Shown here in pieces: positions 56,485 through 64,000 of a stretch of DNA of 64,000 nucleotides (position 1 is its first letter; the number at the start of each line of letters is the position of its first letter). The notes under the pieces are model-generated. The model did not search any database. It was not told the DNA's origin and saw nothing but the letters and a program-made list of their open reading frames with translations. The position numbers were made by a program, and so were the translations under genes. Source of the stretch: Shewanella saliphila (GTDB lineage: Bacteria > Pseudomonadota > Gammaproteobacteria > Enterobacterales > Shewanellaceae); NCBI RefSeq assembly GCF_014648295.1, contig NZ_BMQV01000023.1, forward strand, positions 1 to 64,000, given 5' to 3'.

Positions 56485-56644
56485 CCTTGTTCATATAAGT
56501 CAATCTTCTTGGCTGAGAGTGTGACGAATAAATACGGGGCATTGTATAGCTGCAATGGATCAATATTTGTCACAAACTCTGTCATACCGCGAGTTTGGCA
56601 CTGATACATTTCTCATTGCTCTTCATATTCAAGAGCTTCATATT

Positions 56645-56910
56645 TATACCCAATCAACTTGAAGATACGTGTTTCAGAGCTTCACCGTGTTTTCAATACT
56701 AGGCGCGTTAATGCGGTAATGTAGGTACCTTATAAATTAGCGCAACAACGTAGTGGGAACACGGTGAAACTCCCAAAGGGCAAGTTTTACACGCGTTTAT
56801 GCTTCGTTATTGATTTTGGAAAGGGAACACCATTACCCGCAATCAATAACGAAGCATAAACGCGTGTAAATTCTTGCTGAAATCGAGCATCTTCAGGTTG
56901 TTTGGGTATA
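56645..56910. mobile_element. Second MITE type (266 bp) with a long internal hairpin
   Basis: Imperfect terminal inverted repeats TATACCCAATCAACTTGAAG and its mirror ending TTTGGGTATA bracket a 30-bp-arm perfect inverted repeat (56786-56815 with 56841-56870, 25-nt loop). No coding capacity. It lies between DUF2938 and the methyltransferase gene. Confidence 0.8.
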
Positions 56911-57155
56911 ACACCTTTAAATGAATGCTCATTTCAAGCTAAATCGGCTATTTCACATACAGTGTAAGCTTGCAGAACCATGTTGTTTGATATTAGCAAT
57001 AAGGTTGAATCCTGTTTTTGCACAGACAATTGTTATCAATAGGGGCGTTGTCTCCGCGATATGGTGTAGAATAGGCCATCAGAATAAGCCGCAAGTAATG
57101 CTCTAGGAGCATTTGTGGCATGCCGCTTTAAATTTTTAATGTAAATGAGATTTTA

Positions 57156-58361
57156 ATGTCAAACGTAACTTCCCTTGAGCTAAATGGCTTTGTACAAGAA
57201 TGCGCTAACGCGTTAACAGACAACACATTACAACGTTTAGTGTTTTCCAAATACCGTGGCGACGATAAAGAGCTAAATCGTATTGCTGTACGTAGCGTAG
57301 AGCTAAAGGGCCAACGTCTTGCATCTTGTTTATATGAATATCGCACCAATCACATTACCAAAAATGTTGAGCAAACAGATGTCGAAGCATTGTGGCAGCA
57401 GTGGTTAGAGGGTGATTTTCAAAGTGCACATTTAATCACTCATGAGTGGGAAGTGCAGTTGAGTATCAGTAAAAAAGGCAAAGTACTAATCAATAAATAC
57501 CGTAATAAAAATGCGCCAAAAACCAACGACAAACAGGTTAGCGTCGATGACACTCTGTCACACAATCGGGCCAAAAAGCGCTTTGTTGAACAAGACCGTC
57601 CTTATTTACGCGAGCTAGGTATTACCGATGCCAAAGGCGAGATCATTCCGTCAATGTCGCGTAAGTGGAAACAAATTAATAAATTTATTGAAGTATTATC
57701 ACGTGCCATTGATAACACTGGCTTAGCCGATAAAAATGAAGTGCACATTGCCGATTTTGGCTCAGGCAAGGCGTATTTAACCTTTGCCGTACATGACTAT
57801 TTTATCGATAAGCTGCAGGTGAACACCCAGGTGACCGGAGTCGAGTTACGCCAGGGGTTAGTTGATTTATGCAATCAAACTGCGGCAAAGCTAGCGTTAA
57901 CTGGGATTAAGTTTGAACAAGGCGATGTACAGCACTTTAAAGCTCAAGGCATTAACATCATGATTGCCTTGCATGCGTGTGATATTGCGACTGATTATGC
58001 GCTGCATATGGGGATCCGCACCGGGGCTGAAATTATTATGTGTTCGCCATGTTGTCACAAACAAATTCGCCCGCAAATGCAAAGCCCACAGCTGCTTGCA
58101 CCATTATTGCAACATGGTATCCATTTAGGTCAAGAAGCCGAAATGGTCACCGATGGTTTACGCGCACTCTTACTTGAAGCACACGGTTACGACACCCAAG
58201 TATTTGAGTTTATTTCACTTGAACACACCAGCAAAAACAAAATGATTTTAGCGCAAAAACGTAAACAACCACGTGATAATAGCGCTATTTTAAAGCAAAT
58301 TGCCGACATTAAAGCGTTTTATGGCATTAAAGAACAATGCTTAGAAACCTTGTTAGGTTAA
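57156..58361 (+). CDS. SAM-dependent methyltransferase, Methyltransf_32 type
   Basis: A 401-residue cytoplasmic protein. The N-terminal ~140 residues are family-specific (LQRLVFSKYRGDDKELNRI and RPYLRELGI); motif I is HIADFGSGKAYLTFA near residue 210, followed by VTGVELR and the ALHACDIATDYAL and MCSPCCHKQI blocks. The paired cysteines in SPCCHKQ are typical of this group, which is related to METTL25/GSTCD. The methylated substrate is unknown, RNA being suggested for relatives. It is monocistronic. Confidence 0.85.
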   Translation: MSNVTSLELNGFVQECANALTDNTLQRLVFSKYRGDDKELNRIAVRSVELKGQRLASCLYEYRTNHITKNVEQTDVEALWQQWLEGDFQSAHLITHEWEVQLSISKKGKVLINKYRNKNAPKTNDKQVSVDDTLSHNRAKKRFVEQDRPYLRELGITDAKGEIIPSMSRKWKQINKFIEVLSRAIDNTGLADKNEVHIADFGSGKAYLTFAVHDYFIDKLQVNTQVTGVELRQGLVDLCNQTAAKLALTGIKFEQGDVQHFKAQGINIMIALHACDIATDYALHMGIRTGAEIIMCSPCCHKQIRPQMQSPQLLAPLLQHGIHLGQEAEMVTDGLRALLLEAHGYDTQVFEFISLEHTSKNKMILAQKRKQPRDNSAILKQIADIKAFYGIKEQCLETLLG

Positions 58362-58507
58362 GTGATTAATGTCTTTGATTGAGGGGAGAGGTTGTCTCTT
58401 TTATTAGCTGGGCGACCTTTTCAACATATTGAACCAGGATGGTGCAATATTTTATGGTATAACACACTAATAAAAGTAGTTTTTATCCATTATTTATAAT
58501 GGTTTAG

Positions 58508-58523
58508 TGTGACTTTAACCACA
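58508..58523. promoter_or_regulatory. CRP-like site upstream of the FIST gene
   Basis: TGTGACTTTAACCACA differs by one base from TGTGA-N6-TCACA and lies ~85 bases before the FIST start, ahead of a TATAAA-like -10. The overlapping ACCACA/TGTGGT repeat (58518-58539) is another possible operator. Not tested. Confidence 0.3.
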
Positions 58524-58606
58524 GTTAGCCATATGTGGTATAGGTATGCTTATAAAATAAGCTATGATTATTAAGCCATTTAATGATAGGGAACTTCAAA
58601 TAAATA

Positions 58607-59752
58607 ATGACTGCCATATTTACCAACATTGAATTTTTAGATGAGGCAACAAAGGATGATGTTGTCGCATTGATAGCTCAAACTGTCAGCAAAGGTGCGC
58701 AATACATTTTGGTGGTCATTGGCAGTCAGTCATCTATATGCATTGAATCAATGCCCGCGATAGCCGCATCTACTCCAGTTCCCTTAAATGCCTGCGTTAT
58801 TCCTGGTGTGGTGTTTGGCCAACAATACAGTTATAGCGGCATACTGATACTGGGTTTTAAAGGGCCCATCACCAGTCTGCTTATTCCCGATATTAGTGCC
58901 AGCCACGAGGTATTGTGCCAACAGTTACAACAGTTTGTGGCGACCAATGGTACTTATGGTTCTGCTGGTATTTTTGTCGATGGTTTAAGTCATGCTGTTG
59001 AGCCATTTATTGCCACAGTGTATGAAATTTTAGGCAGTGACAGAATTTTAATTGGCGCAGGCGTTGGCGATCTAAATCGCCCTTCCAATATGTGCATTGC
59101 CAATGATCAGGGCTGTTATCGCAATGCAGCAATTCTTTTTTGTTATTCTAATTCTTTTAAACTGCAAGTTGAAGGTAAACACGACTTGCCTCAAGTTGCT
59201 GGACCATACTTAGTCACCGAAGCCAATGCAAACCTCATTCATAGCTTAAATTATCAACCTGCGGCAGCAGTGTTCAGTGATGCCATTTCAACCGTCAGTG
59301 GCGTTAAGATTCCTCAACATGAAATAGATCAACATATAAACAGTTATCCTTTTGGTTTAAAACAATTAAATGAAGAACATTTAATTAGAGATATTATTGC
59401 GGTTAAAGGCAATAGCCTTGTGTGCGTGGGTAACGTTGCTGAAAACAGTTTGGTGTATATTCTCAATGCCACCAAGGATGTTTTAATTGCAGCGGCAAGT
59501 GATGCAGGAAAGCAGTTTTCACAAAAATTGTTGCCTGCTACGGCAGACCAAATGCGTTTTGTGGTGTTAATTGACTGTATTTCGCGGGCGCTATACTTAG
59601 GTGATGATTATCAATTAGAGTTAGGTGCCATTTGTGAGCAATTGCCACTGGGTAAAGTACTTACCGGGGTATTATCCATTGGTGAAATTAAAAATACTCG
59701 CCAGGGTGCTATTCAGTTTTTAAATAAAACAATAGTGCTCGGGGGGTTATAA
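58607..59752 (+). CDS. FIST-domain sensor protein (possibly NosP-like)
   Basis: A 381-residue cytoplasmic protein. FIST_N covers ~25-220 and FIST_C ~225-375, ending in the family hallmark GVLSIGEIKNTRQGAIQFLNKTIVLGG. FIST proteins bind small ligands, and the NosP subgroup binds heme and senses nitric oxide. The gene is separated by one base from the GGDEF-EAL gene, so its signal is very likely relayed to c-di-GMP turnover. Heme binding cannot be shown from sequence alone. Confidence 0.87.
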   Translation: MTAIFTNIEFLDEATKDDVVALIAQTVSKGAQYILVVIGSQSSICIESMPAIAASTPVPLNACVIPGVVFGQQYSYSGILILGFKGPITSLLIPDISASHEVLCQQLQQFVATNGTYGSAGIFVDGLSHAVEPFIATVYEILGSDRILIGAGVGDLNRPSNMCIANDQGCYRNAAILFCYSNSFKLQVEGKHDLPQVAGPYLVTEANANLIHSLNYQPAAAVFSDAISTVSGVKIPQHEIDQHINSYPFGLKQLNEEHLIRDIIAVKGNSLVCVGNVAENSLVYILNATKDVLIAAASDAGKQFSQKLLPATADQMRFVVLIDCISRALYLGDDYQLELGAICEQLPLGKVLTGVLSIGEIKNTRQGAIQFLNKTIVLGGL

Positions 59753-59753
59753 A

Positions 59754-61589
59754 GTGCCAAGTTCACCTGTCAATTTAGCCACATTAGAGTTGGTTTCAAT
59801 CCAGTATGAAATTACTCGCAGCCTCAATGCAAATGATGACTTAAGGTCGTTGTGTCGCCGTTATATGGAGACTTGCATTCGCCGTTTGTCGGTAAAAGCG
59901 GCTTATTTGTATATGCCAACACTGGTGGCAGGCGATTTATTTAGCGACACCGAAGTCAGTCATAGTGATTGGGGCCGGGTGAGTATGCCTAGCATTGCGG
60001 CATGTTATCCGGAGCAGATTAGCGCCATTAACCCTATTTTTAATCAAGTATTAGCTCAACCAGAAACAGAGCAAATAGAGACTCAATTCATTGAGCATAA
60101 TGGTACTTTTTATCAGCTTTTTACTTTAGCAAAACAGGCTATTTTTATCCTTGAGCGTAATGAAAGCCCATTGCCGCCTCAGGTTATTAACGCCATAACC
60201 CCCGCCGTTAAAGATTTGTTTCATGCATGTCGTGCTTCTTTGCAACACTCCCAAGTGGTAAATGAAGTTGAAAAACGTAAACAAGCCGAACAGCAACTAA
60301 CCTATATCGCATTTCATGATGAGTTGACCGGTTTACCAAACCGCACGCGGTTAATTAATGTGCTTAATCAACAAATCCAATTATGTGGCCAGCATAATAA
60401 CTCTGGTGCATTACTTTATATTGATTTAGACAATTTTCGAGATATTAATGATTCGCTTGGGCACCAAGTGGGTGATGACATACTTTGCTTACTGACACAG
60501 CGATTACAGGATATTTGTATTCAACGGGAAATTTTAGGCCGTTTTTCAGGTAATGCATTTGTGATTGTGTGCCCAAATCAACTAATGGAGCAGCCATATC
60601 TTGATGCGCTGCTGCTTAATGTTCATCAATGTTTTGATGAGCATTATTTGATTGGTAATCGCAGTATTGATGTTAATGCCAGTATTGGTGTGACCTACTT
60701 TTCTGCTAGCAGTAGCGATGCATATACCGTGTATATGCAGGGCGACCTGGCGATGTCGAAGGCGAAAGTGTCGACAGGGACCAGCTCGGTGTTTTACCAA
60801 CAAGATATGGAAAAACAAATTCGGCGCCGTTATTTACTGGATGCCGATATGCGTACCGCCTTAGCTCAAAATGACTTTTTTATGGTAGCGCAGCCTCAAG
60901 TTAATCAACATGGCGAGATTATTGGCGCCGAGTTACTTATCCGTTGGCAACATGCTGAGCTAGGTTTTATCCCGCCCGATGAATTTATTGCGATTGCTGA
61001 AAAGTCTGGTTTTATTATTCCGCTAGGTGAATGGATTTTTGAACAAGCGTGTATTTGCATTACAACGTTGCAACACAAGCCATTGAAAAAACAAATAAAA
61101 GTGGCTATTAATGTCAGTGCTAAACAGTTTTATCAGCCAGAGTTTATCCAGCGGGTCAGTGCGTTAATCAGCAAACATAAAATTAAGGTTAGCGACATTG
61201 AACTTGAATTAACCGAAAGCGCCATGTTAGAAGATATTCAATTGGCCGTAACCAAAATTGCCGCGCTAAAACAAATTGGTTTTGAGCTTTCTATTGATGA
61301 CTTTGGTACCGGTTATTCATCGTTAAGTTACCTTAAACATTTACCCGTTGATAAAATTAAAATCGATAAGAGCTTTGTGTCACTCATTGATAAGCGTGAG
61401 GATAGTCGCGCCATTGTTGAGGCTACCATGCTGATTGCTAGAACCTTTAAATTAGGCTTAATTGCCGAAGGGGTAGAAACTGCGGCAGAAGTGGCCACCT
61501 TAAGCAACATGGGCTGTAACGAGTTTCAAGGTTATTATTTTCATAAACCGATGGCGATAAATGACTTTATTTCATTGCTGACGACTTGA
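59754..61589 (+). CDS. GGDEF-EAL protein with degenerate GGDEF, predicted c-di-GMP phosphodiesterase
   Basis: A 611-residue cytoplasmic protein. An N-terminal GAF-like segment (~1-165) is followed by a short coiled coil (EKRKQAEQQL), a GGDEF domain (~185-345) and an EAL domain (~350-605). The GGDEF motif is replaced by SGNAF (265-269), so no cyclase activity is expected. The EAL motif is ELL (Glu393 kept), and LTESAML, DDFGTGYSSLSYLKHLPVDKIKIDKSF and AEGVET are intact. GTG start one base after the FIST stop indicates an operon; the FIST protein is its probable regulator. Confidence 0.88.
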   Translation: MPSSPVNLATLELVSIQYEITRSLNANDDLRSLCRRYMETCIRRLSVKAAYLYMPTLVAGDLFSDTEVSHSDWGRVSMPSIAACYPEQISAINPIFNQVLAQPETEQIETQFIEHNGTFYQLFTLAKQAIFILERNESPLPPQVINAITPAVKDLFHACRASLQHSQVVNEVEKRKQAEQQLTYIAFHDELTGLPNRTRLINVLNQQIQLCGQHNNSGALLYIDLDNFRDINDSLGHQVGDDILCLLTQRLQDICIQREILGRFSGNAFVIVCPNQLMEQPYLDALLLNVHQCFDEHYLIGNRSIDVNASIGVTYFSASSSDAYTVYMQGDLAMSKAKVSTGTSSVFYQQDMEKQIRRRYLLDADMRTALAQNDFFMVAQPQVNQHGEIIGAELLIRWQHAELGFIPPDEFIAIAEKSGFIIPLGEWIFEQACICITTLQHKPLKKQIKVAINVSAKQFYQPEFIQRVSALISKHKIKVSDIELELTESAMLEDIQLAVTKIAALKQIGFELSIDDFGTGYSSLSYLKHLPVDKIKIDKSFVSLIDKREDSRAIVEATMLIARTFKLGLIAEGVETAAEVATLSNMGCNEFQGYYFHKPMAINDFISLLTT

Positions 61590-61617
61590 TGACCAAAAAT
61601 GACAGACTGATAAAAAT

Positions 61618-61648
61618 AAAAAAGCCATTGAAGAACAATGGCTTTTTT
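61618..61648. terminator. Bidirectional terminator between the FIST operon and proV
   Basis: Stem AAAAAAGCCATTG/CAATGGCTTTTTT with an AAGAA loop, placed between convergent genes. Confidence 0.92.
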
Positions 61649-61667
61649 ATTACTCGCTCAATGGAGG

Positions 61668-62996
61668 TTATGATTTTGCCTGCGCATCTTCTGAGTCTTG
61701 TTTAGGTTGCTTTTTAGAGGGTTGTGATTTTGATGTTGATTCGTCATTCTCGGTCACTGCTGTAACTTTTTCACCTTCAGTGTCATCAGTTTCTTCATTG
61801 TAAAAATCAGATAACACTTCAGCTAAATGCTCTCGAGAGACTTGTCCTTGCAAATCGCCCTCAGCGTCAACCACTGGAATAGGGAAGTCAGACGCCATCG
61901 TGGCTGGGATAATGCCTTCAAGTAACGCATCTGGTGAAATTGGCGGTAGATCTTCTAGCTCAAAGTCATCCATCGATGTTTCTTTATCCAGTTTTACCGC
62001 ATCTTCTAATGCGTCTTGACACACTACACCCTGGAATCCGTCATCGTTAATGTAATAGGCATAGTTATCTGGAATGCGTTTCATTTGTTTGAGCGCATCG
62101 CCAATGGTGTCAGCCGTTAACCGATAAGCAGGTGGCTTCATTACGGTTTCAACGGTCAGAGCTCGAGGTCGGTTAACATCTTTTACAAACGCTTCAACAT
62201 AGTCGTCGGCAGGGTTAAGTAAAATATCAACCGGTTTGCCGACTTGCACTAGGTTACCGTCTTTAAGAATCGCGATACGATCGCCAATTCGAAGCGCTTC
62301 ATCTAAATCATGGGTAATAAAAATAATGGTTTTATGTAAATCTTTTTGTAGATCAATGAGCTGCTCTTGCATTTCACTGCGGATCAGCGGGTCTAAAGCC
62401 GAAAACGCTTCATCCATTAGCAATATTTCAGCATCAGTACACAGTGCTCTTGCTAAGCCGACACGCTGTTGCTGTCCACCTGAAAGTTGCAATGGGTATT
62501 GCGCTTCGTAACCGGCTAAGCCAACGGTTTCAAGCCATTTGGTGGCTTTTGCATTTCGAGTGGGTTTGTCGACACCTTGCACGCTCAAACCGTAAGCGAC
62601 ATTTTCAAGGACATTTTTATGAGGCATTAAACCAAAGCGTTGAAATACCATGGCCATTTTATTACGACGAAACTGCTCTAACTCTTTGATGTTGAGTTTC
62701 ATTACATCTATGCCTTCAACCAGGATTTGCCCTTCGGTAGGCTCAATCAAGCGGTTAAAGTGGCGGATTAATGTGGATTTACCTGAACCCGACAGCCCCA
62801 TAATGACAAAGATTTCACCTTTATCGATATCAAGATCAATGGCTTTAAGGCCAACGGTATGTCCGGTTTTTGCCAGGATGTCGTCTTTAGACAAGCCTTC
62901 TTTAACCATCGGCATGACACTGGCTGGTTTTTTACCAAAGACCTTATACAGATCTTTAATTTGAATAAATGGTTGTGTTGCTGATCCGTTAGTCAT
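61668..62996 (-). CDS. proV: Glycine betaine/proline ABC transporter ATP-binding protein
   Basis: Drives uptake of glycine betaine and related osmoprotectants. Walker A GLSGSGKST (near residue 66), signature LSGGQQQRVGLARAL and Walker B ILLMDEAFSALDP are present, then a tandem CBS region (~275-400) that senses ionic strength in OpuA-type proteins. The Ser/Lys/Asp-rich tail after ~410 is unusual. ATG 62996 overlaps the proW stop by 8 bases; the frame opens three codons earlier. Confidence 0.94.
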   Translation of the reverse strand: MTNGSATQPFIQIKDLYKVFGKKPASVMPMVKEGLSKDDILAKTGHTVGLKAIDLDIDKGEIFVIMGLSGSGKSTLIRHFNRLIEPTEGQILVEGIDVMKLNIKELEQFRRNKMAMVFQRFGLMPHKNVLENVAYGLSVQGVDKPTRNAKATKWLETVGLAGYEAQYPLQLSGGQQQRVGLARALCTDAEILLMDEAFSALDPLIRSEMQEQLIDLQKDLHKTIIFITHDLDEALRIGDRIAILKDGNLVQVGKPVDILLNPADDYVEAFVKDVNRPRALTVETVMKPPAYRLTADTIGDALKQMKRIPDNYAYYINDDGFQGVVCQDALEDAVKLDKETSMDDFELEDLPPISPDALLEGIIPATMASDFPIPVVDAEGDLQGQVSREHLAEVLSDFYNEETDDTEGEKVTAVTENDESTSKSQPSKKQPKQDSEDAQAKS

Positions 62997-63888
62997 GATT
63001 TTCACCCTGTATATGTTTCATCGAACGTTTAGCGTATGACTGCGAGACTCGGTCAAAAATAATGGCCAGAGCAACAATCGCTAAACCGTTGAAAAGTCCA
63101 AGCGTGAAATACTGGTTAGTAATTGATTTCAGTACAGGTTGACCTAAACCATTAACACCAATCATTGAAGCGATAACCACCATACCTAATGCCATCATAA
63201 TGGTTTGGTTAATACCGGCCATAATGGTGGGTGAGGCAAGAGGTAATTGCACTCCTAGCAAGCGCTGCATTGGGTTGGCACCATAAGCTGTTGCGGCTTC
63301 AAGTACTTCTTTGTCTACCAGGCGAATGCCTAAATTGGTTAAACGAATTACCGGCGGAATGGCATAAATTACTACCGCGATAACCCCAGGAACTTTACCA
63401 ATACCCAATAACATCACTACAGGGATTAAGTAAACAAATGCTGGCATGGTTTGCATAATGTCGAGTACAGGGGTAACGATTGACTGAGTACGATTACTGC
63501 GAGCCATTAAAATACCTATGGGGACCCCAAGTACAATGGCTAAGATTGTACACACAGTGATAATACTGAGGGTGCGCATGGTGTCTTCCCACATGCCTAG
63601 GTAGCCTATGAGTAAAAACGAGACTACAACACTTAACGATAATTTCCATGAACGGCTAACCGCATAAACTAGGCCTGTAATACACAGTAATACTGCCCAC
63701 CATGGGGATTGGACTAACAGTTTTTCAAACCAAATAAGAAAGTCGAGCAGGGGATCAAAAAAAGCTTCAATACTGTCGCCATACTCACGCGAAAAGTCCA
63801 GAAAGGCACTGTCCAAATACTTGCGAATTTCTAGCAAAGTTGAGCGATCCAACTTCGGAAATTTGCTGAACCAAGAAAAGTCAGCCAT
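62989..63888 (-). CDS. proW: Glycine betaine/proline ABC transporter permease
   Basis: A 299-residue inner-membrane permease with an amphipathic N-terminus and about seven helices. The EAA-type loop is EAATAYGANPMQRLLGVQLPLA. Segments MQTMPAFVYLIPVVML and GIRLVDKEVLEAA are typical of ProW/OpuAB. It precedes proV in the operon; the binding-protein gene (proX), expected upstream, would lie beyond the right edge. Confidence 0.94.
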   Translation of the reverse strand: MADFSWFSKFPKLDRSTLLEIRKYLDSAFLDFSREYGDSIEAFFDPLLDFLIWFEKLLVQSPWWAVLLCITGLVYAVSRSWKLSLSVVVSFLLIGYLGMWEDTMRTLSIITVCTILAIVLGVPIGILMARSNRTQSIVTPVLDIMQTMPAFVYLIPVVMLLGIGKVPGVIAVVIYAIPPVIRLTNLGIRLVDKEVLEAATAYGANPMQRLLGVQLPLASPTIMAGINQTIMMALGMVVIASMIGVNGLGQPVLKSITNQYFTLGLFNGLAIVALAIIFDRVSQSYAKRSMKHIQGENHD

Positions 63889-63931
63889 TACTACCTCTGT
63901 TATTATTTTCGGGGTAAATCAAGAAGGGGCT

Positions 63932-63972
63932 AAAAAGCGAGGCCGAAACAACTGTTAAGTTGCAAGCCTCGC
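63932..63972 (-). terminator. Terminator-like hairpin before proW
   Basis: On the minus strand GCGAGGC pairs with GCCTCGC, with an inner CAAC/GTTG pair, and runs into T5. It lies 44 bases upstream of proW. A minus-strand stop (TAA at 63984-63986) just beyond may end an upstream gene such as proX that continues past the window; the hairpin could then lower proWV expression relative to it. Confidence 0.6.
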
Positions 63973-64000
63973 ATAGTTGTTCATTACAAGTTTGATACAG

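Overview
The window most likely comes from a marine gammaproteobacterium of the genus Shewanella. This is an inference from gene content and order: ald/lrp/ftsK/lolA/rarA/crcB/serS, then yccA-tusDCBE, together with many c-di-GMP proteins, two BCCT carriers plus ProVW for compatible solutes, and low-to-moderate GC.

Layout. 1-125 is the 3' tail of a group II intron that starts outside the window. 231-17283 is ordinary chromosome: a sugar symporter, an RsmB-like rRNA methyltransferase, a GAF-PAS-GGDEF-EAL protein, ald and lrp (divergent), the ftsK-lolA-rarA-crcB-serS operon, a small membrane protein, the yccA-tusDCBE sulfur-relay block and a PunR-like LysR regulator. 17606-26787 is an accessory zone at tRNA-Ser(UGA). 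A 5.25-kb island bounded by a perfect 30-bp repeat of the tRNA 3' end carries a tyrosine recombinase, an N-terminally truncated Rhs tip with a JAMM-like C-terminal domain, and a small exported presumed immunity protein. It is followed by damaged att-like repeats, transposase and integrase relics and an orphan lipoprotein gene.

26788-41268 holds two BCCT transporters around an EEP-family protein and cbpAM (with a perfect FNR/EtrA-type box), a DnaQ-like exonuclease with a cNMP/CBS/DUF294 protein, an AhpD-like protein, an uncharacterised protein paired with an UbiB-like kinase, and a chemoreceptor. 41480-42724 holds one small ORF and two decaying carbohydrate-related genes. 43486-52913 is a five-gene cluster of transglutaminase-like, circularly permuted ATP-grasp and alpha-E proteins, a predicted but functionally uncharacterised peptide ligase/peptidase system. 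53537-57155 holds small genes and a MetR-type regulator cut by a MITE. 57156-64000 has a methyltransferase, a FIST sensor in operon with a GGDEF-EAL protein (possible NO-to-c-di-GMP module) and the proVW genes.

Mobile DNA. Three copies of one MITE, each exactly 309 bp with a 3-bp TTA/TAA duplication, lie at 33083, 53004 and 55205; a second MITE type with a 30-bp-arm hairpin lies at 56645. No CRISPR array or rRNA gene was seen. All functions are read from sequence; nothing was searched against a database.
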